A stretch of 64,000 bases of DNA from contig NZ_CAAGHK010000075.1 of the NCBI RefSeq assembly GCF_900769625.1, positions 1 through 64,000 of the forward strand. Direction: 5' to 3'. The notes below the pieces were generated by a model. That model had not been told where the DNA came from and did no database searches. It worked only from the letters and a program-made list of their open reading frames with translations. The translations under genes and the position numbers were made by a program. This stretch comes from an uncultured Clostridium sp. GTDB lineage: Bacteria > Bacillota > Clostridia > Clostridiales > Clostridiaceae. Numbering within the stretch: position 1 is the first letter of the stretch; each line of letters opens with the position of its first letter. Shown in pieces: positions 55,701 to 62,889 of the stretch.

Positions 55701-56427
55701 GTTTACTTTCATTTTTAGCTTCCACTGGAATTGTATATATACCATCTGATATTTCTGCTTCTTCTTCATCTGATGTATTTGGATACTTTACAATATTATC
55801 TTTATCAAGGTTTATTATGGCCCTTGCACTAACTGAAAATATCCCAAATGGATTTATTTTCATTGGAAGTACTATTTCATCATCTAACGAATTTATACTG
55901 AATCTTAACGATACATTATCATCATCATCTCTAACTACTTCCATATCATCTGCTGGTAATTGGTTTACTTCTGCACTTATTTCCTTTATCTTACCAGCAC
56001 CCTTGAATACTAACTCAAGCATCATCTTTCCATTTTCCACATATATAAATGCACTTTTATCTAAGTATTCATTTGCTGTTGAATCTTCTTCTGGTTTTTT
56101 TTCATTCTTAGCTTCTACTGGAATTGCATATATGCCATCTGATAATTCATTAATCAAAGCTTCTTCAATTAATTCCTCCTCAAAACTTTTCCCTGTTTCA
56201 TTAATATCTGCATCCTGTAGTATATTTTCTTCCGCTATTTCCTCAATACTTTCTTCTGTCTCAGCATTAGTGTAATATTCCCCATCAATAGAAGATCCTG
56301 CTTCATTATTTTCTATATCTTCATTTAAAGTGATAACATCATTATTAGTATTAATTATCGCTTCAACTGGTATCATACCTAATATCATTGTTGTTATCAT
56401 TAAAGTAGCTATAATCTTATTATTCAT
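52780..56427 (-). CDS. Large multi-NEAT-domain surface protein
   Basis: The 1215-aa secreted protein has seven NEAT-like domains, the family that binds heme or hemoproteins on Gram-positive surfaces. The signal peptide is MNNKIIATLMITTMILGMIP. NEAT-like units lie at about 97-205, 226-340, 385-500, 522-636, 662-775, 836-949 and 1027-1136. Each opens with G-x-Y-x-(I/P) or the IxNE(I)(L/I) pattern and contains a VDG/VNG and SI(N/S)(S/D) motif. The first two are almost identical. A Pro/Glu-rich linker follows the second. The C terminus has a hydrophobic helix (about 1176-1199) and a basic tail, with no LPXTG motif. None of the units has an obvious Y-x3-Y heme ligand pair. It lies 26 bases after a DUF454 gene, with AGGAGG upstream. 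Confidence 0.88.
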   Translation of the reverse strand: MNNKIIATLMITTMILGMIPVEAIINTNNDVITLNEDIENNEAGSSIDGEYYTNAETEESIEEIAEENILQDADINETGKSFEEELIEEALINELSDGIYAIPVEAKNEKKPEEDSTANEYLDKSAFIYVENGKMMLELVFKGAGKIKEISAEVNQLPADDMEVVRDDDDNVSLRFSINSLDDEIVLPMKINPFGIFSVSARAIINLDKDNIVKYPNTSDEEEAEISDGIYTIPVEAKNESKPEEDSTANTYLDKNASIYVENGKMTLELVFKGAGKIKEISAEVNGSPADNMEVARDDEDNITLKFSINSLDDKIILPMRINPFGAFEVSAGAIINLDKDNLAEKPEVPEDKPDIDKPETNKPEGSTPEGEKPETSIPEESGSLKEGIVYTIENMILKENSSENSDAGQFFNKTSNLEYKNGMYYVTLKSLSGAGSLMSNQRVTVDGVETSYETLVNDNNGNWHIRIPVKSINSNIRISVYVNQTKKTYTFRLKLVKDSIKDPDGNSIVIEDDDNTFGNWYDFDNAPELDLTNEGTYKASLAVIGSDGNKNPLISGYIQDYSIIEVSNNNLYAYLLFSSPAMMSYRTMTVNGENAVFTSSVTSTGLFKLKVKLNSINDEIEFSSLLISNINDGFKVKINGNILEEYIEPSNNESSSSRKDNIDNGTYTIKNNILKENSNSESTARDYVDKESVLEVDDGDMDLTLKFIKGSLMSNVSVKVAGKSVTTKTVKKSGDKYYIKFPINSLSDEILVSAKINIMGGMNVKFRVELRKSTLKEDEDAANFKVSSDETIDETEVKTEINVAENVGEAGGSVTIDENGEELIDSELSELESYTKTIYSIKNEIISDSDIGYQAARDAIGDTAKLEVINNKIYLTLNIYNTDLMSNIRVKVDGSAVKYNTFNKNVENNTMDIRFEIADENSDITITSYIGMISRDISFGVKLLSDTKTFIKSEEITSSQVNDISNNEESDSNFHYGNTSSVNSLSNTNSDMIGNSLMAVSQSGVSQVIDQLTDALIDASEYFKRFTIGNEIISDSTMGRTMARKYLNETSILEEIDGQYYITFTFVGTSAMDNFRFTVNGADVEYKIVLNDEENGIKSFKFPISSVNDNIQSYIFIKPVKMNIDFGIKLLEDTMVLVEEGTVGSEEGTQDSSNILNDIVDKATKDSSTGEVSAMKIAVSTSALTIILNQLLGLVSSFLKRKKSLRLLKKVSEK
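55380..56140 (-). repeat. Tandem duplication of the first two NEAT units
   Basis: The coding DNA of units 1 and 2 (about 56140-55760 and 55760-55380) is nearly identical over long stretches, including ATTGAATCTTCTTCTGGTTT-like segments read on the plus strand. The duplication is more recent than the divergence of the other five units. Confidence 0.75.
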
Positions 56428-56452
56428 ATTTCCTCCTGAGTATTTTTAAATT

Positions 56453-56833
56453 TTATTTTTCTTTTGGTATTGTTTTTATTTGAGTAAAGAAGTAATAATA
56501 TTTACACATTACTACCATAACTATAATTCCCTTTATAATTAAACTATCTAATATAATTAATGGAAACATCATCATAAAATCCGCAAAAAGCAGTAATGTC
56601 CATTTTTGTTTTAAGGTCATTGCTCTCTCATTTACAAATGACTCTAAATGTTTCTTATATAACTTTGTGCTTCTAAACCACTCATCAAACCTCTTTGAAC
56701 CCTTTGCAAAACAAAAAGATGCCAGTAATAAAAAAGGAGTCGTTGGAAGCACCGGAAGTACAACTCCTATTGAACCAAGTACTAATGATATTATCCCAGC
56801 TGCTATATATAAATATCTTTTAATCAAATTCAT
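56453..56833 (-). CDS. DUF454 (YbaN-like) small membrane protein
   Basis: The 126-aa protein has two to three membrane helices (about 8-28, 30-45 and 85-115). The family pattern is present: GxIxLxLGxIGxxLPxLPTTPFLLLAxFCFAKGSKRFxxWFRSTKLYKKHL. It starts 30 bases downstream of the YgbA-like gene and its stop is 26 bases before the NEAT gene, so the three form one operon. The start has TTAGGAG about 9 bases upstream. The function of DUF454 proteins is unknown; in other bacteria they are repeatedly found near heme or iron genes, which fits this placement. Confidence 0.85.
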   Translation of the reverse strand: MNLIKRYLYIAAGIISLVLGSIGVVLPVLPTTPFLLLASFCFAKGSKRFDEWFRSTKLYKKHLESFVNERAMTLKQKWTLLLFADFMMMFPLIILDSLIIKGIIVMVVMCKYYYFFTQIKTIPKEK

Positions 56834-56862
56834 AATAATTTACTCCTAATTTATAAATTTCC

Positions 56863-57165
56863 TTAATACATCATGTGTCTTATAAGTTCTAACGGCTTGT
56901 ATATGATTAATCTAGGACCTGAAAATCTCATTACTTCCTTGACTTTTATTTTCATATCTTTCTTATAACAATGGATTGGACATTTTCCGCAGGTTGTTTT
57001 TTCATCTCCGAACTTACAATGTGATAATCTGAAATGTGCATATTCTAATAATTCTTTACATTCATTGCATAAATTATCCTTACCGCTATGTTTCTTTTTG
57101 CAGTAAATTTCAATCATGATTTTAATTACTTTTTTTTCATTCTCAACTCGTCCAATTTTTTTCAT
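56863..57165 (-). CDS. YgbA_NO-type cysteine-rich protein
   Basis: The 100-aa product has the pattern of the nitrous-oxide-stimulated promoter family (YgbA_NO, PF11756). It shows CNECKELLEYAHFRLSHCKFG (about 33-53), CGKCPIHCYKKDMK (about 58-72, a four-Cys-like cluster with C-x2-C-x3-C) and VMRFSGPRLIIYKPL (about 78-92). There is no membrane segment. In Enterobacteria YgbA is induced by nitric oxide through NsrR and is linked to recovery of iron-sulfur enzymes. Here it is first in the DUF454-NEAT operon behind a Fur-like box, so an iron or NO link is inferred. The ribosome binding site is GGAGC. Confidence 0.85.
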   Translation of the reverse strand: MKKIGRVENEKKVIKIMIEIYCKKKHSGKDNLCNECKELLEYAHFRLSHCKFGDEKTTCGKCPIHCYKKDMKIKVKEVMRFSGPRLIIYKPLELIRHMMY

Positions 57166-57243
57166 AAATATTGCTCCAATCTAAATATATATTTTTAACG
57201 ATAAACTTAAAATCTTAATCATACTTGCTAGTATTTTATCATA

Positions 57244-57258
57244 TGATTTTCATTATCA
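57244..57258 (-). promoter_or_regulatory. Fur-like box upstream of the YgbA-DUF454-NEAT operon
   Basis: On the minus strand TGATAATGAAAATCA matches the 7-1-7 Fur consensus TGATAATnATTATCA at 12 of 14 informative positions. It overlaps a possible -35 (TTGATA) about 80 bases upstream of the first start codon. Confidence 0.6.
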
Positions 57259-57269
57259 ATATTTATCCT

Positions 57270-57310
57270 TAAATTAAGAGGATTAATAATTAATCCTCTT
57301 AATTCTTTTT
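57270..57310. terminator. Long hairpin after the ABC transporter operon
   Basis: The perfect 15-bp arms ATTAAGAGGATTAAT (57273-57287) and ATTAATCCTCTTAAT (57289-57303) form a tight hairpin. On the plus strand it runs into CTTTTT; on the minus strand the U run is short. It lies just past the ABC gene stop at 57336 and separates the two Fur-linked units. Confidence 0.6.
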
Positions 57311-57335
57311 ACTAAATTCCTACCTATCCACCATC

Positions 57336-59006
57336 TTATGCATTTACTAACTTCTGATTTTCTAATTTATATGTCTTATTACATATAGATGTTGTTGATT
57401 TTCTATGTGATATAAGAACTATTGTCTTCTCCTGACAATTTTCTTTTATCGACTTTAATATTTCAGCTTCATTTAACGTATCTAAATTACTTGTAGGCTC
57501 ATCAAGAATAAGCACATCACCATCACTTATAAATGCTCTCGCTAATCCTATCCTTTGTTTTTCTCCCGAAGATAGCAATCCTCCAAGTTCTCCTGCTTTT
57601 GTGTCATAACCATTTGGAAGCTTTTTTATAAACTCATGTATAGATGCTTTCTTTGCAGCTTTTATGACCTCTTCCCTAGATGCATTCATATTTCCTATCT
57701 TTATATTATCTTCTATAGACTCGTTAAATAAGTATGTTTCCTGGCTTACAAGTGTCTGGCTGCTTCTTAATGATTTTGTCTTTATATCTTTGATATTCTT
57801 ATTATCTATTTCAATGCTCCCTGAATTAATATCCCAGAATCTCATAAGAAGTTTTATAAATGTACTCTTTCCTATACCACTTTCACCGATAAGTGCTATT
57901 TTATCCCCCTTATTGATATTAATAGTAACATCATTTAATATTTTCTTATCCCTATCAGGATATGAGAATGTAACATCTTTAAATTGAATAGAGTTACTCT
58001 CTACTGCTTCTTCCCCTAAGACTTCTTCTACATATGGTTTTTCATCTAACAATGCAAATATTCTTTCTGCACATGCAAATGTATGTAATAAATTATTTGA
58101 TAAGTTGCTTAGTGCAACAACTGGTCCAAATGAAGATGCCAATATTACTACTGCAACAATAATTTCGATGAATGATATATCTCCATATGTAAATAATGAG
58201 AATCCTAAAGCAACAAATGATAATATGGCTATCATTATAATTAAATCTGTTAAACCTCTTATTATCCCTTCATGAGATTTTATTTTTGATAAGCTCTTAT
58301 TTAATTCATGAGAATGTTCATTCATCTTATCTAGTCTTTTCTGACCAACATTAAATAGCAGTATTTCTTTTAATCCTCTTAAGGAATCTAATATATATGA
58401 ATTACTTTCTCCAAAAATATTTCTATACTGAACCCCTGCTTCTTTTGCAAATTTTGATGATGAATATGGTATTAGAAAACCTACTATTAAAAAGAATATA
58501 GCTCCTAAAATTCCAAACCAAGGATTAATCATAAATAGAACAATAGATATTATTGTATTTGTTAATATAGCTATCAGAATCGGTGCTATTGTGTGTGCAT
58601 AAAAAACTTCTAATAGTTCAATATCGGATGTTATCAGAGATATTAAATTTCCTTTCTCCTTACCCTCAAGTTTAGCTGGTGCTAATCTTCTCAACGCAGC
58701 AAAAACCTTATCTCTTAATATAACTAATATTTTAAATGCTATATAATGTCCTGATAACTGCTCACAATATCTTAATAATCCCCTTAATACTGAACACACA
58801 AGCATCACTACTACTGATGCTTTAAATGTTATACTTGTAACTTCTCCAATCAGTACACCCAATGCAATTGATCCGAAGGCTGTTATAGATATAGCTGCTA
58901 AAAATCCTAATACTCCTGCAATAACTGTTATAAACATAAACGGAGTTAACGGCTTTAATTCCACTATTAATCTTTTCATTATCTGAAATCCTGATTTTCG
59001 CTTCAT
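57336..59006 (-). CDS. ABC transporter with fused permease and ATPase, subunit 2 (CydC/IrtB-like)
   Basis: Residues give a 556-aa exporter-fold half-transporter. An ATG at 59006, 9 bases after GGGAGG and one base past the TAA of the upstream gene, is the real start. Six membrane helices fill about 15-300. The ATPase domain has Walker A GESGIGKST (about 365-373), signature LSSGEKQR (about 470; LSGGQ-like but with Ser and Glu substitutions), Walker B VLILDEPTSNLD (about 493-504) and the switch His in VLISHRKST. It pairs with the upstream half to form a heterodimer. The family includes CydDC and iron-chelate importers of the IrtAB/YbtPQ kind; the Fur box points to an iron or heme substrate. Direction of transport is not determinable. 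Confidence 0.85.
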   Translation of the reverse strand: MKRKSGFQIMKRLIVELKPLTPFMFITVIAGVLGFLAAISITAFGSIALGVLIGEVTSITFKASVVVMLVCSVLRGLLRYCEQLSGHYIAFKILVILRDKVFAALRRLAPAKLEGKEKGNLISLITSDIELLEVFYAHTIAPILIAILTNTIISIVLFMINPWFGILGAIFFLIVGFLIPYSSSKFAKEAGVQYRNIFGESNSYILDSLRGLKEILLFNVGQKRLDKMNEHSHELNKSLSKIKSHEGIIRGLTDLIIMIAILSFVALGFSLFTYGDISFIEIIVAVVILASSFGPVVALSNLSNNLLHTFACAERIFALLDEKPYVEEVLGEEAVESNSIQFKDVTFSYPDRDKKILNDVTININKGDKIALIGESGIGKSTFIKLLMRFWDINSGSIEIDNKNIKDIKTKSLRSSQTLVSQETYLFNESIEDNIKIGNMNASREEVIKAAKKASIHEFIKKLPNGYDTKAGELGGLLSSGEKQRIGLARAFISDGDVLILDEPTSNLDTLNEAEILKSIKENCQEKTIVLISHRKSTTSICNKTYKLENQKLVNA

Positions 59007-59007
59007 A

Positions 59008-60810
59008 TTAGCATACCTCCCTTGCATTTTCTAATTCCTTTTGTCTAATGATCATTTTGTAATATTCATCTTGATTACCATATAACTCATCATGTGTACC
59101 ACTTTCAACTACACGTCCTGATTTCATTACATATATACTGTCGGCATTAGTTACATTTGCTAATCTATGAGAGATAACTAATACTGTTTTATCCTTTGAA
59201 AGTTCGTAAATAGCCTCCCATATTGATTCTTCACTTTCAACATCAATATTAGAAGTTGCTTCATCAAAGATGATAATTTCACGATCTGCAAGTATTGCTC
59301 TCGCAAGTGCTAATCTTTGTTTCTGCCCTCCAGATAAAGCACTTCCACCTTCACCTACATTTGTATCTAGTCCATTACTCAGTGAATTTACGAAATCATA
59401 TAATCTTGCTTTACTTAGAGCATCAGCAATTTGTGATTGTGATGCATCTGCTTTTCCCATTAATAGGTTGTCCATAATAGTTCCATTAAATATATAACTG
59501 TTCGTAGATACTAATGAAACCTTACTGTAAATATTATCTAATGATATGTTATCTATATTTATTCCATTGAATTCGATTGTACCACTATTTACAGTATGCG
59601 TATTTAAAATAAGAGATGCTATAGTACTTTTACCACTTCCGCTTTCCCCTACAATAGCCACGAGACCTTTATTAGGAATATCCATGCTGATATTTTCAAC
59701 TACAGTTCTCTTTCCATCATAACTAAAGTATATATCCTTTAATTTTACAGATATATTTGTTAATTGTGATTCTTCTATATCTATTATTTCTTTCTGTTTT
59801 TCTTCTGAATCCAGTAAGACAAATATCTTATCACATGCTGCCATGCCATTCATTGCAATATGGAAGTATGATCCTAACAATCTTAGTGGAATAAAGAATT
59901 CAGATGATAAAAGAATTATGATTAGAAGTTGTCCCACAGAAATATGCCCATTTCTAAATTCTATCAATGCAACTATTGTTCCAAGTGCTGCTCCACCAAA
60001 AGCTATAATATCCATTACATTTATAGAATTAAGCTGCATACTTAAAACTTTCATAGTAACTTTCCTGAATCCTTCTGCTTCTTCATTCATTTTTTCATGT
60101 CTTTCATTATCAATATTAAATACCTTTAATGTTGTCAGACCTTGTAAATTTTCTAAAAATGTATCTCCTAGATTAGCATATCTATTCCAATAATCCTTTA
60201 ATATCTTTTTGGCAATTTTCATTATTGCAATTATAGATAATGGTATCAATGGAACACATAATATAAAAACTATTGCCGATTTAATGGAAATAAATGATAT
60301 AAAAACAAATAAAGTTATTGGTGCAAGCATTGAATAAAAGAATTGTGGTAAATACTTTCCAAAGTATACTTCTAATGCTTCAATACCTTCAACTGCAATC
60401 TGCACAATTGTTGACGTGCTATAGATATTGTTATATCCTGCTCCTAACTTTAATAACTTTTTATAAATTAATTTTCTAAGTGTAACTCTTGCATTTGCAG
60501 ATGCTAAGTATGAGAATTTAGCATACAGTACATTACTAAAATATCTAATTACTAGTAATACCGCTATAATAGCGATACCAGTCAAAAGTGTAATACTATC
60601 TGTAAGTTTAAATTGTGGAAGTACTTTGAAAAAACTAATATCCGAATTATATAAAATATCTCTTCCTGTATAGATTTTATTTACAAACTGTCCTATCAAT
60701 AAAATTATTAATATGTTACATATTATTGATATCCAGCTTGACAATACTGTTAAGGCAATATACTTCTTAGAATCCTCGCATATTCCTATTAATCTTTTGT
60801 TGATCATCAT
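59008..60810 (-). CDS. ABC transporter with fused permease and ATPase, subunit 1 (CydD/IrtA-like)
   Basis: The 600-aa half-transporter has a longer N-terminal part with six membrane helices (about 18-330), including an extra loop at about 45-65. The ATPase domain shows Walker A GESGSGKST (about 388-396), signature LSGGQKQR (about 492-499), Walker B IIIFDEATSNID (about 512-523) and VLVISHRL. Its start at 60810 (ATG) has AGGAGG 14 bases away, rather far; no better start exists because a stop follows the site. It is the first gene of a two-gene unit with a Fur box over its promoter. Its stop is one base before the next start, so translation is coupled. Confidence 0.85.
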   Translation of the reverse strand: MMINKRLIGICEDSKKYIALTVLSSWISIICNILIILLIGQFVNKIYTGRDILYNSDISFFKVLPQFKLTDSITLLTGIAIIAVLLVIRYFSNVLYAKFSYLASANARVTLRKLIYKKLLKLGAGYNNIYSTSTIVQIAVEGIEALEVYFGKYLPQFFYSMLAPITLFVFISFISIKSAIVFILCVPLIPLSIIAIMKIAKKILKDYWNRYANLGDTFLENLQGLTTLKVFNIDNERHEKMNEEAEGFRKVTMKVLSMQLNSINVMDIIAFGGAALGTIVALIEFRNGHISVGQLLIIILLSSEFFIPLRLLGSYFHIAMNGMAACDKIFVLLDSEEKQKEIIDIEESQLTNISVKLKDIYFSYDGKRTVVENISMDIPNKGLVAIVGESGSGKSTIASLILNTHTVNSGTIEFNGINIDNISLDNIYSKVSLVSTNSYIFNGTIMDNLLMGKADASQSQIADALSKARLYDFVNSLSNGLDTNVGEGGSALSGGQKQRLALARAILADREIIIFDEATSNIDVESEESIWEAIYELSKDKTVLVISHRLANVTNADSIYVMKSGRVVESGTHDELYGNQDEYYKMIIRQKELENAREVC

Positions 60811-60867
60811 ATAGCTAAACTTTTCCTCCTGATTTCATTATCTTAGTTATTTAAATCTATATATCTC

Positions 60868-60915
60868 CATTATAATAAGGCATCGTTTTATAAAAACAGA
60901 TACCTTATTATAATG
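60868..60915 (-). promoter_or_regulatory. 13-bp inverted repeat in the ABC-operon leader
   Basis: CATTATAATAAGG (60868-60880) and CCTTATTATAATG (60903-60915) are perfect complements with a 22-base loop. The upstream arm starts inside the Fur box. It could be a leader hairpin or a second operator. Confidence 0.55.
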
Positions 60916-60965
60916 ATAATGATAATTATTATCATTACTATATCATAATAATCTTTTATTGTAAA
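60914..60965 (-). promoter_or_regulatory. Fur box overlapping the promoter of the ABC operon
   Basis: GATAATGATAATTATTATC (60915-60933, read on the plus strand) matches the classical 19-base Fur consensus at 18 positions. Just upstream on the minus strand, TTTACA (60960-60965) and TATAGT (60937-60942) are 17 bases apart, so the Fur box covers the region from -10 to the start of transcription. Confidence 0.88.
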
Positions 60966-61022
60966 CGAAATTATTTTTTTGATAAAAACTGAATTTTACC
61001 ACTTGTAAAATGCATCTATAGC

Positions 61023-61796
61023 CTAATAAATCCTATATAAACTTTCCCTTCTGTCTCTTTTTAGTGTAAACATCTTTCTAATATTTTTAACATTGTCTTC
61101 AGATATTTCTGAAATAATTATTCCTTCATCACTATTTATACTATTTAAAACGTTTCCTTCAGGATCAATAATCATTGAACTACCACTATACTCAATTCCA
61201 TTTCCTTTGCCAATCCTATTAACACCTGCAATATAACACTGGTTTTCTATTGCTCTTGCTATAAGCAGAGTTATCCAATGTTTCTCTCTTTCTTTTGGCC
61301 AGTTTGCAGCTACGCATATCAGGTTTGATTTCTTTGATGCAATTTTAAATATCTCTGGAAATCTTAAATCATAACATATGAATGGTGTTATTTTTATATC
61401 TCCTAGATTAGCGCTTACTATGTCAATTCCCTTGTAGTATTTTTTATCTTCTCCACTATAACTAAAAGGATGTATCTTACTATAATCACATAACACCTTC
61501 CCCTTATGTGAGATAATTACATATTTATTTAGTCCTTTTTTATCTATTAGTATTCCAAATCCAATACCTATACTTATATTATTTTTTACAGCTATTTTAC
61601 TTATCCATCTTATTATTTCTTCTTCCGAAAAAATATGCTTAGTTATATCCATAGTAAAACCCGTCAATGTCATTTCAGGAAACAAAAGAAGTTCAACCTT
61701 CTTCTCTGATGCTTCACCTATGAATTCCTCTATCTTATTCATATTACTATATATATCTTCCCATTCTATATTCATCTGTACAATTCCTATAACCAT
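61023..61796 (-). CDS. Carbon-nitrogen (nitrilase-family) hydrolase, omega-amidase-like
   Basis: The 257-aa product has the nitrilase-superfamily Glu-Lys-Cys triad: LLFPEMTLTGF (Glu about 41), YSKIHPFSYSGE (Lys about 110) and PFICYDLRFPEIF (Cys about 143). ENQCYIAGVNRIGKG and YSGSSMIIDPEGN follow. This pattern fits omega-amidase/YafV-type amidases that hydrolyse alpha-keto acid omega-amides. The frame opens at a GTG (61802), but the ATG at 61796 follows AAGGGG by 8 bases. It is a single gene transcribed toward the Fur-regulated ABC genes, with no convincing terminator seen between them. Confidence 0.88.
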   Translation of the reverse strand: MVIGIVQMNIEWEDIYSNMNKIEEFIGEASEKKVELLLFPEMTLTGFTMDITKHIFSEEEIIRWISKIAVKNNISIGIGFGILIDKKGLNKYVIISHKGKVLCDYSKIHPFSYSGEDKKYYKGIDIVSANLGDIKITPFICYDLRFPEIFKIASKKSNLICVAANWPKEREKHWITLLIARAIENQCYIAGVNRIGKGNGIEYSGSSMIIDPEGNVLNSINSDEGIIISEISEDNVKNIRKMFTLKRDRRESLYRIY

Positions 61797-61883
61797 GTGC
61801 ACATCCCCTTTTTAATAATAAATCAAATATTTCACTTTATATTATTAATAATTTATCCTAATGGAAATAAACTCTTTAATTCT

Positions 61884-61935
61884 AAAAAATGATACTATTT
61901 TAAAGTTTTCAACATAACTTTAAAATAGCATCATT
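61884..61935 (-). terminator. Terminator of the YARHG-domain gene
   Basis: On the minus strand, AATGATGCTATTTTAAAGTT pairs almost completely with AACTTTAAAATAGTATCATT, followed by TTTTTTAG. The stem is about 20 bp, roughly 120 bases past the stop. Confidence 0.85.
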
Positions 61936-62056
61936 GCTTTTTATATCAAACTGAAAAATTCCTTTAATAATTTATTCTATTTCAATTACAGACTTTAAAA
62001 TAATCATAATCTAAAGTTATATAAAATTACTTAGTACCAATTTTACTTAATATTTT

Positions 62057-62682
62057 TTAATTCCATTTTACCCCTCTGGAATCTTCCTCCGTCTTAATAG
62101 CTTCAGCATTATATTTTTCGTATTTGTTTAATGCAATATCACTTTGATCTGTATATCTTGGCACATACCAATTCTGTGATTCAAAGTATCTTCTAAATTG
62201 ATCTAATTGAAAAATATATCCATGTCGTGCATATATCTCATTTCTTGCAATACCTAACTCATAGTTTGATACCTGTGCCAACTGTCTTGAAGTTACATAA
62301 CTATAGTCACTATAAGGCATTACATAATTATTTCTTCCATACATTGAACTAGGTATAACTGGTGGTTCATCTTGTACTGGTGGGATCTTATTTTCATCTG
62401 ATACAGTTTGATTTGAACTTGCAGAGTTCGAAGCTTTATTACTACCTGATGTATCATTTTCTGATTTACTGGTATCATCCGTAGATGAAGCAGTTGATTG
62501 ACTGGAAGTATCATTCATTGCTGTCTGAGTAGCATTTTTAGATACATTATTTACTATAAAATAAGTAATAATTCCACCTACTAATAATGTAAATTAATTG
62601 TTTTACTTTCAAGACTTGTTCCACAACTTTCACAAAATTTATTGGAATCGCTTTGTTCCTTCCCACAATTTGGACAATACAT
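62057..62682 (-). pseudogene. Zinc-ribbon/YARHG-domain membrane protein with a frameshift
   Basis: An ATG at 62682 with GAGAGG upstream encodes MYCPNCGKEQSDSNKFCESC, a four-Cys zinc ribbon, then stops at TAG (62581-62583). In the next frame, open from 62593, the sequence continues as TLLVGGIITYFIVNN (a membrane helix), a long Ser/Asn/Asp linker and the C-terminal YARHG domain (NEIYARHGYIF, near 62210-62250), ending at 62057. One extra T in the AATTAATTTACA run near 62592 would join the two frames into one protein of about 208 aa. An independent start at ATG 62518 would lose the zinc ribbon and the helix and has no good ribosome binding site. It is either a true frameshift or a sequence error. 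Confidence 0.8.
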
Positions 62683-62889
62683 ATTTTCCTCTCTATAATA
62701 TTTCTATCATCTAATATATGTCATATTATGCTATATATGTTTTTTATTTTCAATTTGCTGATATTTAATTTAATATGAATGAAAAATATATTTCCATAAA
62801 ATAACGACTTGTTAATGGAATTTTTACTCCACTAGCAAATCGTTAGTATTAGAAATGTTAAACATGTAAAACAATACTCATAAATGGCT

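Noticed and set aside
55520..56275. 251-codon plus-strand frame inside the NEAT gene
   Set aside because: It is the complement of the duplicated NEAT coding units, with no ribosome binding site and no domain.
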